Positions 16,842 through 24,912 of a stretch of 64,000 nucleotides of DNA are shown here, piece by piece. The translations under genes were made by a program, and so were the position numbers. The DNA is from JACKHO01 sp041398745 (GTDB taxonomy: Bacteria; Planctomycetota; Planctomycetia; Planctomycetales; Planctomycetaceae), in assembly GCA_041398745.1 (NCBI GenBank), contig JAWKUB010000007.1, positions 310,001-374,000 of the forward strand, in the 5' to 3' direction. Under the pieces are notes generated by a model, which made no database searches, had not been told where the DNA came from, and saw only the letters and a program-made list of their open reading frames with translations. Numbering within the stretch: position 1 is the first letter of the stretch; every line of letters begins with the position of its first letter.

Positions 16842-17061
16842 TTTTGCGGGGACCGGGTATGGGGTCCGCCTCTGTTCACCACGCCGCCTCAACGGCAGCC
16901 ACGAACAGCGGCGAGTGACGGTTGGTCCGGTTAGGTAAACCTTGCGGACTCAACCTGTTGAACCGGTCGTGTTCGTCGTCGGAATGAATCATCCTGTGCG
17001 GGTTGAGTGGCTCCAGGTGCCGATACGCATGACACCGATTCTGCGTTAAGGATTTCAGCCC

Positions 17062-19122
17062 ATGATGCGCCGGCGACATTATCAACTCGATCGACTGCTG
17101 TTTGCCGCAGTTTCACTGTGCCTCGTCTGGGGATGCGCACAGGATTCGAGCAACGTTCGATATCTGGGAGAACCAGACCATCAGTACTATCAGGCCGAAG
17201 CGACGAACGTCGCGTTTCCGGTCACGGAGAGTTATACCGAAGGGACGATCAACTCTGCGGCTCCTCGCACAATTCAGAACATCGAAGATGCTCCTCTTCA
17301 GGACTTAACACTGGCCGAGTGCCTGCAGACTGCACTGCAGAACAGTCACATCATTCGGACTGGCGGGACGTTCTTGTCAGCTGGTAACCCACTCTATAAC
17401 AGTCCCGACCGGGTGTCGTCGATTTACGATCCCGCACTTCAGGAGTCGGGAGTCCTGTTTGGCAACCGAGGTGTCGAGGCGGCATTGTCAGCCTTTGACT
17501 CCCAGTTCACCACCAGCATGATTTGGGGACGCAACGAAACCGTCCAGAACAACGCTTTCTTTGGAGGCGGACTGACGCCCGGTGGAACGCTTGTTGCCGA
17601 GACCGGCAACTTTAACGCAGGTCTGCAGAAGTCCTTTGGCAACGGCGGCATTGTGACGCTGGGGCACTCGGTGAATTATCTGCAGTCGAATGCGGCACAA
17701 CTGTTTCCATCGGCTTACTCTGGAAACGTCCAGCTTCAGTATCAGTTGCCGTTGCTTGCCGGATCGGGGACCGAGTTCACTCGAATCGCGGGTCCCATTG
17801 GTCAGCAGTTTGGCGGAATCTCGGGTGTCTCACAGGGTGTGATTATCGCCCGCATCAACAATGACATTGCACTGGCCGACTTCGAGGCCGCTGTCCGCAA
17901 CATGTCGAAAGACGTGGAAGATGCATATTGGGATTTGTACCTGGCGTATCGAAACTATCACACGGCCATGACGGCCTGGGAGTCAGCGCTCGAAACTTGG
18001 CGTACGGCTCAAATTCAGCTCGACCTGGGTTCACGTACCCGAGCCGAAGTTGCTCAGGCGCGGGATCAGCTCTTTTTTATGGAAGCGGCCAAAGAGAATT
18101 CCCAGTCGAACATCTTTACATCTGAAGTGAAACTTCGGCGTCTGATGGGCCTGCCTGTCAACGACGGCAGCGTCCTGCGTCCCATCGACGAACCTGTCAG
18201 TGCTGAGTTGGTTCCTGACTGGTATGCATCGATGACCGAGGCCCTCACGCATCGTGTCGAGTTGCGACGTCAGAAGTGGAACATCAAGAGTCTCGAACTG
18301 CAGTTGCGTGCGGCCAACAGCCTGACGCGTCCCCGGTTGGACTTCATCAGCAGTTACCAGGTCAATGGTTTCGGTGACCACTTGCTCGCCAACACCGACA
18401 ACGACGTCGCAGGTACACCGCAGGGACTCAACAATTTCTACGAAACGATCAACCAGGGAAATCAGACTGGCTGGAACCTGGGACTCCAAATGTCCATGCC
18501 TGTGGGATTCCGCTCGGCGTTGACTCAAGTGCGAAACTACGAAATCCGGCTGGCCAAGGCACAACGTGTTCTGGCTGAGCAGGAGCAGGAAATCAGCCAT
18601 GAACTTGCAGTTGCGTTCCAGGAACTTGCCCGGTCTTACGCAACGGCTCAAACCAATATGAACCGTCTGCTGGCAGCCAGTGAGAACGTGAAGTACCTGG
18701 AGCCGAATGTTCGCGAGGGTGACAAACTGCTCGATGATTTGCTGCGTGCTCAGACACGTAATGCAGAAGCGGAAGTCGCTTACTACCAGAGTCTCGTCGA
18801 CTACAACAAAGCACTGACGAACTTGCAGTACCGTAAAGGCGTGTTGCTGGAGCACAACGGGATTTATTTGGCCGAGGGAGCCTGGACTCCCGAAGCGTAT
18901 AACGACAGTGATCGCCGGGCCGAGGCACGTGCCTACGCCATGGATGAACCGTACGTCTTCCCATTGCCAGAACCGTTCGCCTCTTCAGGACCTGTTGACG
19001 GTGTGTATGCAACAGTCGAAGAAGTCGCTGGCGAAGCACCAGTGGAAATGAACGAAACTCAGCCAACGAAAAACGAATCATCTGAGGTTGAAACAGCTTC
19101 GGGGTCTGCGACTCTCGAATAA
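17062..19122 (+). CDS. TolC-family outer membrane efflux lipoprotein
   Basis: 686 residues, longer than E. coli TolC. A lipobox (CLVWGC, Cys near 25) follows a short hydrophobic leader, so the protein is probably a lipoprotein. Two long helical regions, about 270-370 and 510-600, carry the OEP pattern (AQARDQLFFMEAAKENSQS; LAKAQRVLAEQEQEISHELA). They are separated by beta-strand segments rich in Asn/Gly/Gln, as expected for a trimeric channel-tunnel. The C-terminal tail (about 630-686) is acidic and low complexity. ATG with AAGGA upstream. No membrane-fusion protein or RND pump lies next to it, so its partner pump is elsewhere. Confidence 0.88.
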   Translation: MMRRRHYQLDRLLFAAVSLCLVWGCAQDSSNVRYLGEPDHQYYQAEATNVAFPVTESYTEGTINSAAPRTIQNIEDAPLQDLTLAECLQTALQNSHIIRTGGTFLSAGNPLYNSPDRVSSIYDPALQESGVLFGNRGVEAALSAFDSQFTTSMIWGRNETVQNNAFFGGGLTPGGTLVAETGNFNAGLQKSFGNGGIVTLGHSVNYLQSNAAQLFPSAYSGNVQLQYQLPLLAGSGTEFTRIAGPIGQQFGGISGVSQGVIIARINNDIALADFEAAVRNMSKDVEDAYWDLYLAYRNYHTAMTAWESALETWRTAQIQLDLGSRTRAEVAQARDQLFFMEAAKENSQSNIFTSEVKLRRLMGLPVNDGSVLRPIDEPVSAELVPDWYASMTEALTHRVELRRQKWNIKSLELQLRAANSLTRPRLDFISSYQVNGFGDHLLANTDNDVAGTPQGLNNFYETINQGNQTGWNLGLQMSMPVGFRSALTQVRNYEIRLAKAQRVLAEQEQEISHELAVAFQELARSYATAQTNMNRLLAASENVKYLEPNVREGDKLLDDLLRAQTRNAEAEVAYYQSLVDYNKALTNLQYRKGVLLEHNGIYLAEGAWTPEAYNDSDRRAEARAYAMDEPYVFPLPEPFASSGPVDGVYATVEEVAGEAPVEMNETQPTKNESSEVETASGSATLE

Positions 19123-19139
19123 TCGCACTCGACTGTGGC

Positions 19140-19697
19140 TCAAGGAATTCGAACGGCTGGCAGCTTGAGAGTGCCGTGCCGGAATGACTTTTTTCGACGA
19201 TCGCCTTTCACTTCAGGAACCGTAACGGTTGCTTCCAAAAAGTAAGCGGTGCTGTCGTCAGCAGCGATGACCCAAGTGTGATGTGGTCCAAAGTCGATGA
19301 GAGCACGAGCATCTTTCGGAATGCCAAACCCACTCTGGGAAACATTGAGCGTCAGGCTGCTGTCATACGGGAGCGTCAAATCCACGTTCTGATGTCGTCC
19401 ACCGCTGTAGGGACCATTTGCCCGTTCCAGTTCCTGGCCATCCGCATCGACAACCCGAACCGACAGATAGTTCGAATCCCAGTGAAGTTGTTGTGGGTTC
19501 ACGATATCAGCCAGGTTTTCAAGCGTAAGGTAGACATTCAGAACTGGCGTACCGTTGATGTTGTCTTTCACTCGCATTTCCATACGACCGCGGAATCCAT
19601 TCACAGTGTCCGACCAAGGTTCCTCGTCTGCTCTCGCTTGAGGTGCGGTGAGTGATGAGAGAATCAACAGGGCAAATAGCGGGACGAATTGGTGCAT
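19140..19697 (-). CDS. Secreted protein of unknown function
   Basis: 185 residues from ATG 19697, chosen because GGAG sits 6 nt upstream and the signal peptide then starts at residue 1. The leader (about 1-22, ending AQARA) is a Sec signal peptide. The rest is beta-rich with LTLENLADIV, a pattern of periplasmic immunoglobulin-like domains. No family recognised. Converges with the TolC gene, 17 nt between stops. Confidence 0.65.
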   Translation of the reverse strand: MHQFVPLFALLILSSLTAPQARADEEPWSDTVNGFRGRMEMRVKDNINGTPVLNVYLTLENLADIVNPQQLHWDSNYLSVRVVDADGQELERANGPYSGGRHQNVDLTLPYDSSLTLNVSQSGFGIPKDARALIDFGPHHTWVIAADDSTAYFLEATVTVPEVKGDRRKKSFRHGTLKLPAVRIP

Positions 19698-19899
19698 GAG
19701 GGACTCCGTCATATTCTCGCGGGATGGACTCAGGCTTAGTCGCACTTGGAAAATGTAAGATTCCCCGAAAATCACTCCCAACAGAATTTCGCCGGATTTT
19801 CGGTCCCTGACCACTCTGTGACGGGACGGCGACGCACATGCAGGTTACCATCAAAGCGAGAAGTTCTGGACTGCATTTGATGAATTGAGGACCCCGTTA

Positions 19900-20820
19900 A
19901 TGCTGCGTCGTGTGTTTCTGTTGCTGAGTTGTCTTTCGCTGTTGGCTGCATCTGCCATGAGTGCTGAAGCCAAAAAACTGGTCATTGTCGCGGGCAAGCC
20001 CTCGCATCCACCCAGGATGCATGAATTCAATGCGGGTGTGCAGCTTCTCAACAAGTGTTTGAAAGGTGTCGAAGGACTCGACGTGCATGTGGTGCTCAAC
20101 GGCTGGCCCGAGTCGGAAGAAGTCTTCGACGGGGCCGATGCCGTGGTGTTTTACATGGATGGTGGCGGGCGTCACGAAGTCGTGCAGGAGAATGGACGCC
20201 GTCTCAAGCTGATTGATGAATGGGTGAAGAACGGTGTCGGCGTGGGGTTCATGCACTTTGGTGTGGAAATCGTCCCCGATCAGGCTGGTCAGGAATTCAA
20301 ACGCTGGATTGGCGGCCACTATGAAAACATGTTCTCGTGTAATCCCATTTGGGAACCAAGTTTCACGACCCTGCCCGACCATCCCATTACACGGGGCGTG
20401 AAGCCGTTCACCATTAAGGACGAGTGGTACTTCAATATGCGGTTCGTGCAGGACATTCCCGGCAATGTGCCGAAGGACGTCGATGGCGTAAAGTTCGTGC
20501 CAATTCTCGTGGCCGTTCCCTCCGACGAAGTGCGTGATGGTCCCTACGTTTATCCGAAGGGACCTTATCCACACATTCAGCAAGATAAAGGTCGGGCTGA
20601 AGCGATGATGTGGTCGGTCGAACGCCCGGACGGCGGCCGAGGCTTTGGGTTCACGGGCGGACACTTCCACGACAACTGGGGGAATGACGACTACCGCAAA
20701 ACCGTGCTCAACAGTTTCCTCTGGCTGGCCCACGCCGAAGTTCCTGCCGGCGGCGTCGAGTCGAAACTGGCGGAAGGGGACCTGGACGCGAATTTGGACC
20801 CTAAGCCGCCGCGCAAGTAA
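19900..20820 (+). CDS. ThuA-domain secreted protein
   Basis: 306 residues from ATG 19900. The frame opens at a TTG 15 nt earlier, but GAGG at 19887-19890 is the ribosome-binding site of the ATG. A signal peptide (about 1-23, ending MSAEA) is followed by a ThuA fold, a class I glutamine-amidotransferase-like domain: KLVIVAGKPSHPPRMHEFNAG, ADAVVFYMDGGG, WVKNGVGVGFMHFGVE, and a late FTGGHFHDNWGNDDYRK. ThuA-like proteins are common in planctomycetes and occur with sugar or sugar-amine breakdown genes; the reaction is not known. No sugar genes adjoin it here. Confidence 0.88.
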   Translation: MLRRVFLLLSCLSLLAASAMSAEAKKLVIVAGKPSHPPRMHEFNAGVQLLNKCLKGVEGLDVHVVLNGWPESEEVFDGADAVVFYMDGGGRHEVVQENGRRLKLIDEWVKNGVGVGFMHFGVEIVPDQAGQEFKRWIGGHYENMFSCNPIWEPSFTTLPDHPITRGVKPFTIKDEWYFNMRFVQDIPGNVPKDVDGVKFVPILVAVPSDEVRDGPYVYPKGPYPHIQQDKGRAEAMMWSVERPDGGRGFGFTGGHFHDNWGNDDYRKTVLNSFLWLAHAEVPAGGVESKLAEGDLDANLDPKPPRK

Positions 20821-21061
20821 ACATGTTGGGTGTTCGGTTTGAGTGAGGTTCGCTACTCTCCCCGGAGTTGTGCCCAGTGTCGGCGAACGAGAACTTGTAG
20901 GTTGCGGTGAAGTCCGCGAATGTGGCGTGGTGGGTTACACAAGCCGCCGGCGTTGATGGTCAAAAGATTGCAGATCATCGGAAACGCGGACGTAACCCAA
21001 CCTTTCAGACTTGCTTCACCCACCCTGCAAACGGAATGTGTCATTCAGATTAGTCATTGCA

Positions 21062-22552
21062 ATGCAGTACGAAGTTGTTGTGGGACTGGAAGTCCACGTG
21101 CAGTTGTTGACGAAGAGCAAAATCTTTTGCGGCTGCGCGAACAAGTTTAATCCCGACAATCCCAATACGCAGACGTGTCCGGTCTGTTTGGGGTTGCCGG
21201 GTTCGCTACCGGTGCTCAATGCGGAAGCGTTCCGGCTGTCCTGCATTACTGCCATGGCCCTCAACTGCGAAATCGCCCGCTTCACCAAGTGGGACCGCAA
21301 GCAGTACTACTACCCCGATTTGCCGAAGGGGTACCAAATCAGTCAGTACGATTTGCCGTTCAGCGAACATGGCTGGATTGAAGCTCAGGTGGAAGATGGT
21401 CCCGTCCGCAAAATTCGGATTCTCCGCGCCCACCTCGAAGAAGATGCTGGCAAGAATATCCACGATGAGTCGGGCAGGCGAGGGGACAGCAAGGTCGACC
21501 TCAACCGGGCCGGCACACCGTTGCTCGAAATTGTCAGCCAGCCGGATATCCGTTCGGCGGCTGAAGCGAAAGCTTGTCTGGAAGAACTGCATTTGCTGCT
21601 GACTTTCCTGGGCGTCTCCGACTGCAATATGCAGGAAGGCAGCCTGCGGTGTGACGCCAACGTCAATTTGCACATCCAGACAGAGTCGGGCGAGAAGGTG
21701 GCCACGCCCATTGTCGAAATCAAAAACCTCAACACATTCCGCGGCGTCGAAGCGGCTGTTGAAGTTGAGGTCAAGCGGCAGTTGGAAGAGTTCAAGAAGA
21801 CGGGCCGCAAACTGGGTGATCCCGGAGTCCAGAAAGAAACACGCGGCTGGGATGCCGAACGCAACACAACCTTTGCGCAGCGGGGCAAAGAAGAAGCCGC
21901 CGACTACCGTTACTTCCCTGACCCTGACCTCGTGCCGGTGGTTGTGAGTGAGGAACAGCTCGCAGAATGGCGCACGTTTGTATGTGAGTCCCCCTCGCGA
22001 CGTCGCCGACGTTTCCAGGAAGCAGGACTCTCAGCGTACGATGCCGAAGTGATTGTGAATCAGGGACGGGAATTCGCTGACTACTATGAACGCGTGGCAG
22101 ATGCAATTGGCGATGCCAAGCAGGCTGCGAACTGGGCGACGCAGGATGTCCTGCGCACGCTCAACGACAAGCAGCAATCCATTGGCGAGTTCGCCCTTTC
22201 CTCAGATGTTCTGGCCGCATTGTTGAAGCGAATTGTCGATGGTGACATTACGGTGAAGAGTGGTCGCGAATTGTTTGCCGCACTCATTGAGGAAGCAGAC
22301 GACGGGCAAGACGCGGCCGCATCCCGGATTGATGAACTCATCGAAGAACGCGGCCTAAAAGTCGTCAATGACACCGGTGCACTCGACACCGCTATCGATG
22401 CCGCACTCGCCGAAAGTCCTCAGGCTGTGGAAGACTTCCGGAATGGAAAGCAACAGGCGGTCGGGGCTGTCATCGGCAAGGTGATGAAGTCCCTCAAAGG
22501 CGCCGACCCGAAGCAGGTGCGCGAACGGATTATCGAAAAACTCAGCGGCTGA
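21062..22552 (+). CDS. gatB: Aspartyl/glutamyl-tRNA(Asn/Gln) amidotransferase subunit B
   Basis: Kinase and tRNA-binding subunit of GatCAB, which converts Glu-tRNA(Gln) to Gln-tRNA(Gln), and Asp-tRNA(Asn) to Asn-tRNA(Asn), by phosphorylating the misacylated residue before amidation. 496 residues, full length. Seen: YEVVVGLEVHVQL at the N-terminus, a Cys set in CGCANKF and TCPVC, KWDRKQYYYPDLPKGYQISQYD, and the C-terminal YqeY-like domain (from about 350) ending in a KQVRERIIEKL helix. ATG 21062 is the family start; upstream codons are unrelated. gatA and gatC are not in the window. Confidence 0.97.
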   Translation: MQYEVVVGLEVHVQLLTKSKIFCGCANKFNPDNPNTQTCPVCLGLPGSLPVLNAEAFRLSCITAMALNCEIARFTKWDRKQYYYPDLPKGYQISQYDLPFSEHGWIEAQVEDGPVRKIRILRAHLEEDAGKNIHDESGRRGDSKVDLNRAGTPLLEIVSQPDIRSAAEAKACLEELHLLLTFLGVSDCNMQEGSLRCDANVNLHIQTESGEKVATPIVEIKNLNTFRGVEAAVEVEVKRQLEEFKKTGRKLGDPGVQKETRGWDAERNTTFAQRGKEEAADYRYFPDPDLVPVVVSEEQLAEWRTFVCESPSRRRRRFQEAGLSAYDAEVIVNQGREFADYYERVADAIGDAKQAANWATQDVLRTLNDKQQSIGEFALSSDVLAALLKRIVDGDITVKSGRELFAALIEEADDGQDAAASRIDELIEERGLKVVNDTGALDTAIDAALAESPQAVEDFRNGKQQAVGAVIGKVMKSLKGADPKQVRERIIEKLSG

Positions 22553-22571
22553 TGTTCAGGTGAAGTGGATT

Positions 22572-22764
22572 AAACCACGGAGTCACTGAGGTCACGGAGA
22601 GAGCTACGAGTATATTGTTACCGGAATTGCACAAACGGCGTTCACGTACTCTGATTTCTGCTGTCTAACATACTTCGTACCGGTTGAGGAAATTTCAGCA
22701 GCTGCGCGGTTTGCTCGAGTCCGGTCTACGTTCTTCTCTGTGCACTCCATGACTCCATGGTTTT
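22572..22764. mobile_element. 193-bp element with inverted-repeat ends (MITE-like)
   Basis: The left arm 22572-22602 begins AAACCACGGAGTCACTGAGG. The right arm 22764-22734, read on the minus strand, begins AAACCATGGAGTCATGGAGT. The arms agree at 25 of 31 positions. The interior has no plausible gene. It fills the gap between gatB (plus) and the lipoprotein gene (minus). I recall similar purine-rich CACGGAG repeats between genes in many bacteria. No target-site duplication was evident. Mobility is inferred from the inverted ends only. Confidence 0.55.
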
Positions 22765-22775
22765 TCTTAGCAGCC

Positions 22776-23297
22776 TTACTGCGGCGGCTCCATGCCTTGC
22801 TCGTTGTAGAGCCGTTTCTTTTCAGCCGGGTCTTCCAAGATGCAAATTGTGCCATCCTGGTCGTCATAGGCGTAAACCTGCCACGGGTAGAGTCCTTTCA
22901 GTTGGACACCAGCCTCCTTGAACATTTTGTTGAACTCATCAAAAGTGGGGTTGCGATCATCAATTGCTTTCATGATGTCGAGGTTGTGCTGAAAATTCAT
23001 TAAGTTGATCTTAGACGCAATTGGGATATACGCCTGCAACGGACCGGTAATTGGATCGGTGATTTTGACTTTGTTTTCAGCTTCGATGAGCCCAGGGTTG
23101 TCGGCCAGAGCTTTGCGTTTGTCGACGAGTTTCCATTCCAGTTGAGAAAATGTCGGCTGAGCCGGCGCGGCAGGGGCCGCCTCGACTTCATTTACGGCTG
23201 CCGGTTCTTCTTCGGCGACAGGCTTTGGTTCTGCCGGTGTCGGTAGACAGGCGGAGAGGAACAGCAGTGAGACGCAAAGAAAATGCGGAAGTCGCAT
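22776..23297 (-). CDS. Lipoprotein of unknown function
   Basis: 173 residues from ATG 23297, with GGAG 7 nt upstream; the longer open frame has no support. The leader MRLPHFLCVSLLFLSAC ends in a lipobox Cys at 17. A Pro/Ala/Glu-rich spacer (about 20-45) then leads to a compact domain with LKGLYPWQVYAYDDQDGTICILEDPAEKK. Last gene of a likely three-gene minus-strand run with the PQQ propeller and the 1040-residue protein. No family recognised. Confidence 0.7.
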   Translation of the reverse strand: MRLPHFLCVSLLFLSACLPTPAEPKPVAEEEPAAVNEVEAAPAAPAQPTFSQLEWKLVDKRKALADNPGLIEAENKVKITDPITGPLQAYIPIASKINLMNFQHNLDIMKAIDDRNPTFDEFNKMFKEAGVQLKGLYPWQVYAYDDQDGTICILEDPAEKKRLYNEQGMEPPQ

Positions 23298-23338
23298 TGG
23301 AAATCTCCAGAAGGCTATTGAAACTGTATCGTGCGTGG

Positions 23339-24874
23339 TTACTTCAAAGCGTAACAGAAAAGCTTGTCCTGGTCGCGCAGGAACAGACAACCGTTGGCCA
23401 CCACGGGATGCGGCCACGCGGGTCGGTCGCTACGGGGCGGTTCAAAGCGTCCCTGTTCTTCGTACTTGTCAGGACTCGCCGCAAACATGGCCACTGGGCC
23501 GTTTTCGCTTCGCAGGATGATATGTCCGTCGGCGTAGACAACCGCCCCCTTGCCGACCGAGCGGCTCTGCCACTTCGTTTCTCCGGACTTCAGTTCAATA
23601 CAACGCAGGATTTGCTCGTCGGTCCCGTAGATGTATCCGTCAATGAGAACCATGCCGCCGTGATGGTTTTTCATGTCGTTGATGTGGTAGACCTCTCTCG
23701 CCGAGACATTTCGGCGGGCACCGTTGACTTCAACGAGCGTACCACCCGTTCCGTATCCCGAAGCAGCAAATACCAAGTTTCCGCTGGCAAGTGGCGACGA
23801 GCAATTAGCAGTGCCATTGGCGGGAGACTGGATTCCCCACAGGGCATTCCCGGTTGCGGCATCAATACCGACGACCGCCGTGTGTACGAAATTCACGTAT
23901 TGCCGCGAGCCACCGATGTCAGCGACAACAATGGAGGAATAAGCTGCCTGAGGGTTGCCGGGGACGCTCGACTTCCACAGTTCCCGACCGGACATTTTGT
24001 CGACGGCCACCATGGTTGCCCCTCGTCCGCCGGGAGTGAAGACGGCCTTATTGCCGTCAATGAGCACCGACTCGCTGATTCCCCAGACAATGTTGTTTGC
24101 ACCGTATTGCTGCAGGATGTTGCCTTTCCAGAGAATGCGGCCCTGGTCTCTGCTGAGGCAGGCCAAATCGCCATTGGCGCCAAGAACATAGAGGCGGTCG
24201 CCGTCAATGGTTGGAGTACTGCGTGGACCATTCCCCTGGCTTTCCCGATACGCGTTACCAGTTTGCGTTGCCCAAAGTTCTTTGCCCGTGGCGAGGTCGA
24301 GGCAAATAGTCATTTCCTGGTTACCGCGGTTCCCCATGGTGTAAACCTTGCCGTCGTCCGACATGGAAACTGAGGAGTATCCCTCACCGAGATTGGTCGC
24401 AGTCCAGTTGAGCGCCGGACCCCCCGCAGGCCATTCTGTCATCAGTCCGGTTTCCAGAGAGATATTGTCGCGGTTGGGGCCGCCGTACTGCGTCCAACCG
24501 GAACTTGCGGTTGCTTCGTTGGCCGGTGGCGTATCGGTGGAGGGAGGATTTGCCGTTGGTTTGGGAGATGGTGTTGTTGGTGTGCCAGTGCGTGCCTTAA
24601 TTTGAGTGACACTACCGCTTGATGACGTAAACAAGCTCACCCGTTGTCCCACTTCGAGACGACCAAATCCGCTTGGCTTACCATCAATCGTAATACGGGC
24701 GCTGGACGGAATTTGAAACTCCTGCAGCTTGTCCGAAGTGGTGCTGACCGTGAGCTTGCCGGAGGGCGTCACCTTCACAATGGTTCCGCTAATGAGTGCA
24801 GCGTTGGCACTCAAGGAAAGAAGCCCCCAAAGGAGTGTTGCGACAAAGAAGCTTTGAAGTCCCCACCTGGTCAT
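23339..24874 (-). CDS. PQQ-type beta-propeller protein with N-terminal extension
   Basis: 511 residues. A signal peptide (about 1-26, ending SANA) is followed by a small beta domain (about 27-95, LISGTIVKVTPSGKLTVST). A Pro/Thr-rich linker (about 97-120) then leads to a BamB/PQQ-like propeller (about 125-511). Propeller blades show the repeat A-x-[DN]-x-x-[TS]-G-x-x-L-W (DLATGKELW, DKMSGRELW, DAATGNALW, ELKSGETKW). Such planctomycete proteins are exported and probably act as scaffolds; enzyme activity with PQQ is doubtful because the usual catalytic residues are not apparent. 38 nt downstream of the large envelope gene, so probably co-transcribed. Confidence 0.87.
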   Translation of the reverse strand: MTRWGLQSFFVATLLWGLLSLSANAALISGTIVKVTPSGKLTVSTTSDKLQEFQIPSSARITIDGKPSGFGRLEVGQRVSLFTSSSGSVTQIKARTGTPTTPSPKPTANPPSTDTPPANEATASSGWTQYGGPNRDNISLETGLMTEWPAGGPALNWTATNLGEGYSSVSMSDDGKVYTMGNRGNQEMTICLDLATGKELWATQTGNAYRESQGNGPRSTPTIDGDRLYVLGANGDLACLSRDQGRILWKGNILQQYGANNIVWGISESVLIDGNKAVFTPGGRGATMVAVDKMSGRELWKSSVPGNPQAAYSSIVVADIGGSRQYVNFVHTAVVGIDAATGNALWGIQSPANGTANCSSPLASGNLVFAASGYGTGGTLVEVNGARRNVSAREVYHINDMKNHHGGMVLIDGYIYGTDEQILRCIELKSGETKWQSRSVGKGAVVYADGHIILRSENGPVAMFAASPDKYEEQGRFEPPRSDRPAWPHPVVANGCLFLRDQDKLFCYALK

Positions 24875-24912
24875 GGTCGTTCTCCGTGTTCAAACTCGCT
24901 TGTGTGGTTCAA

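Noticed and set aside
22604..22867. Minus-strand frame of 87 residues
   Set aside because: It spans the inverted-repeat element and the end of the lipoprotein gene; no domain and no ribosome-binding site.
23150..24373. Plus-strand frame of 407 residues
   Set aside because: It is a shadow of the PQQ propeller gene, whose signal peptide and blade motifs are clear on the minus strand.
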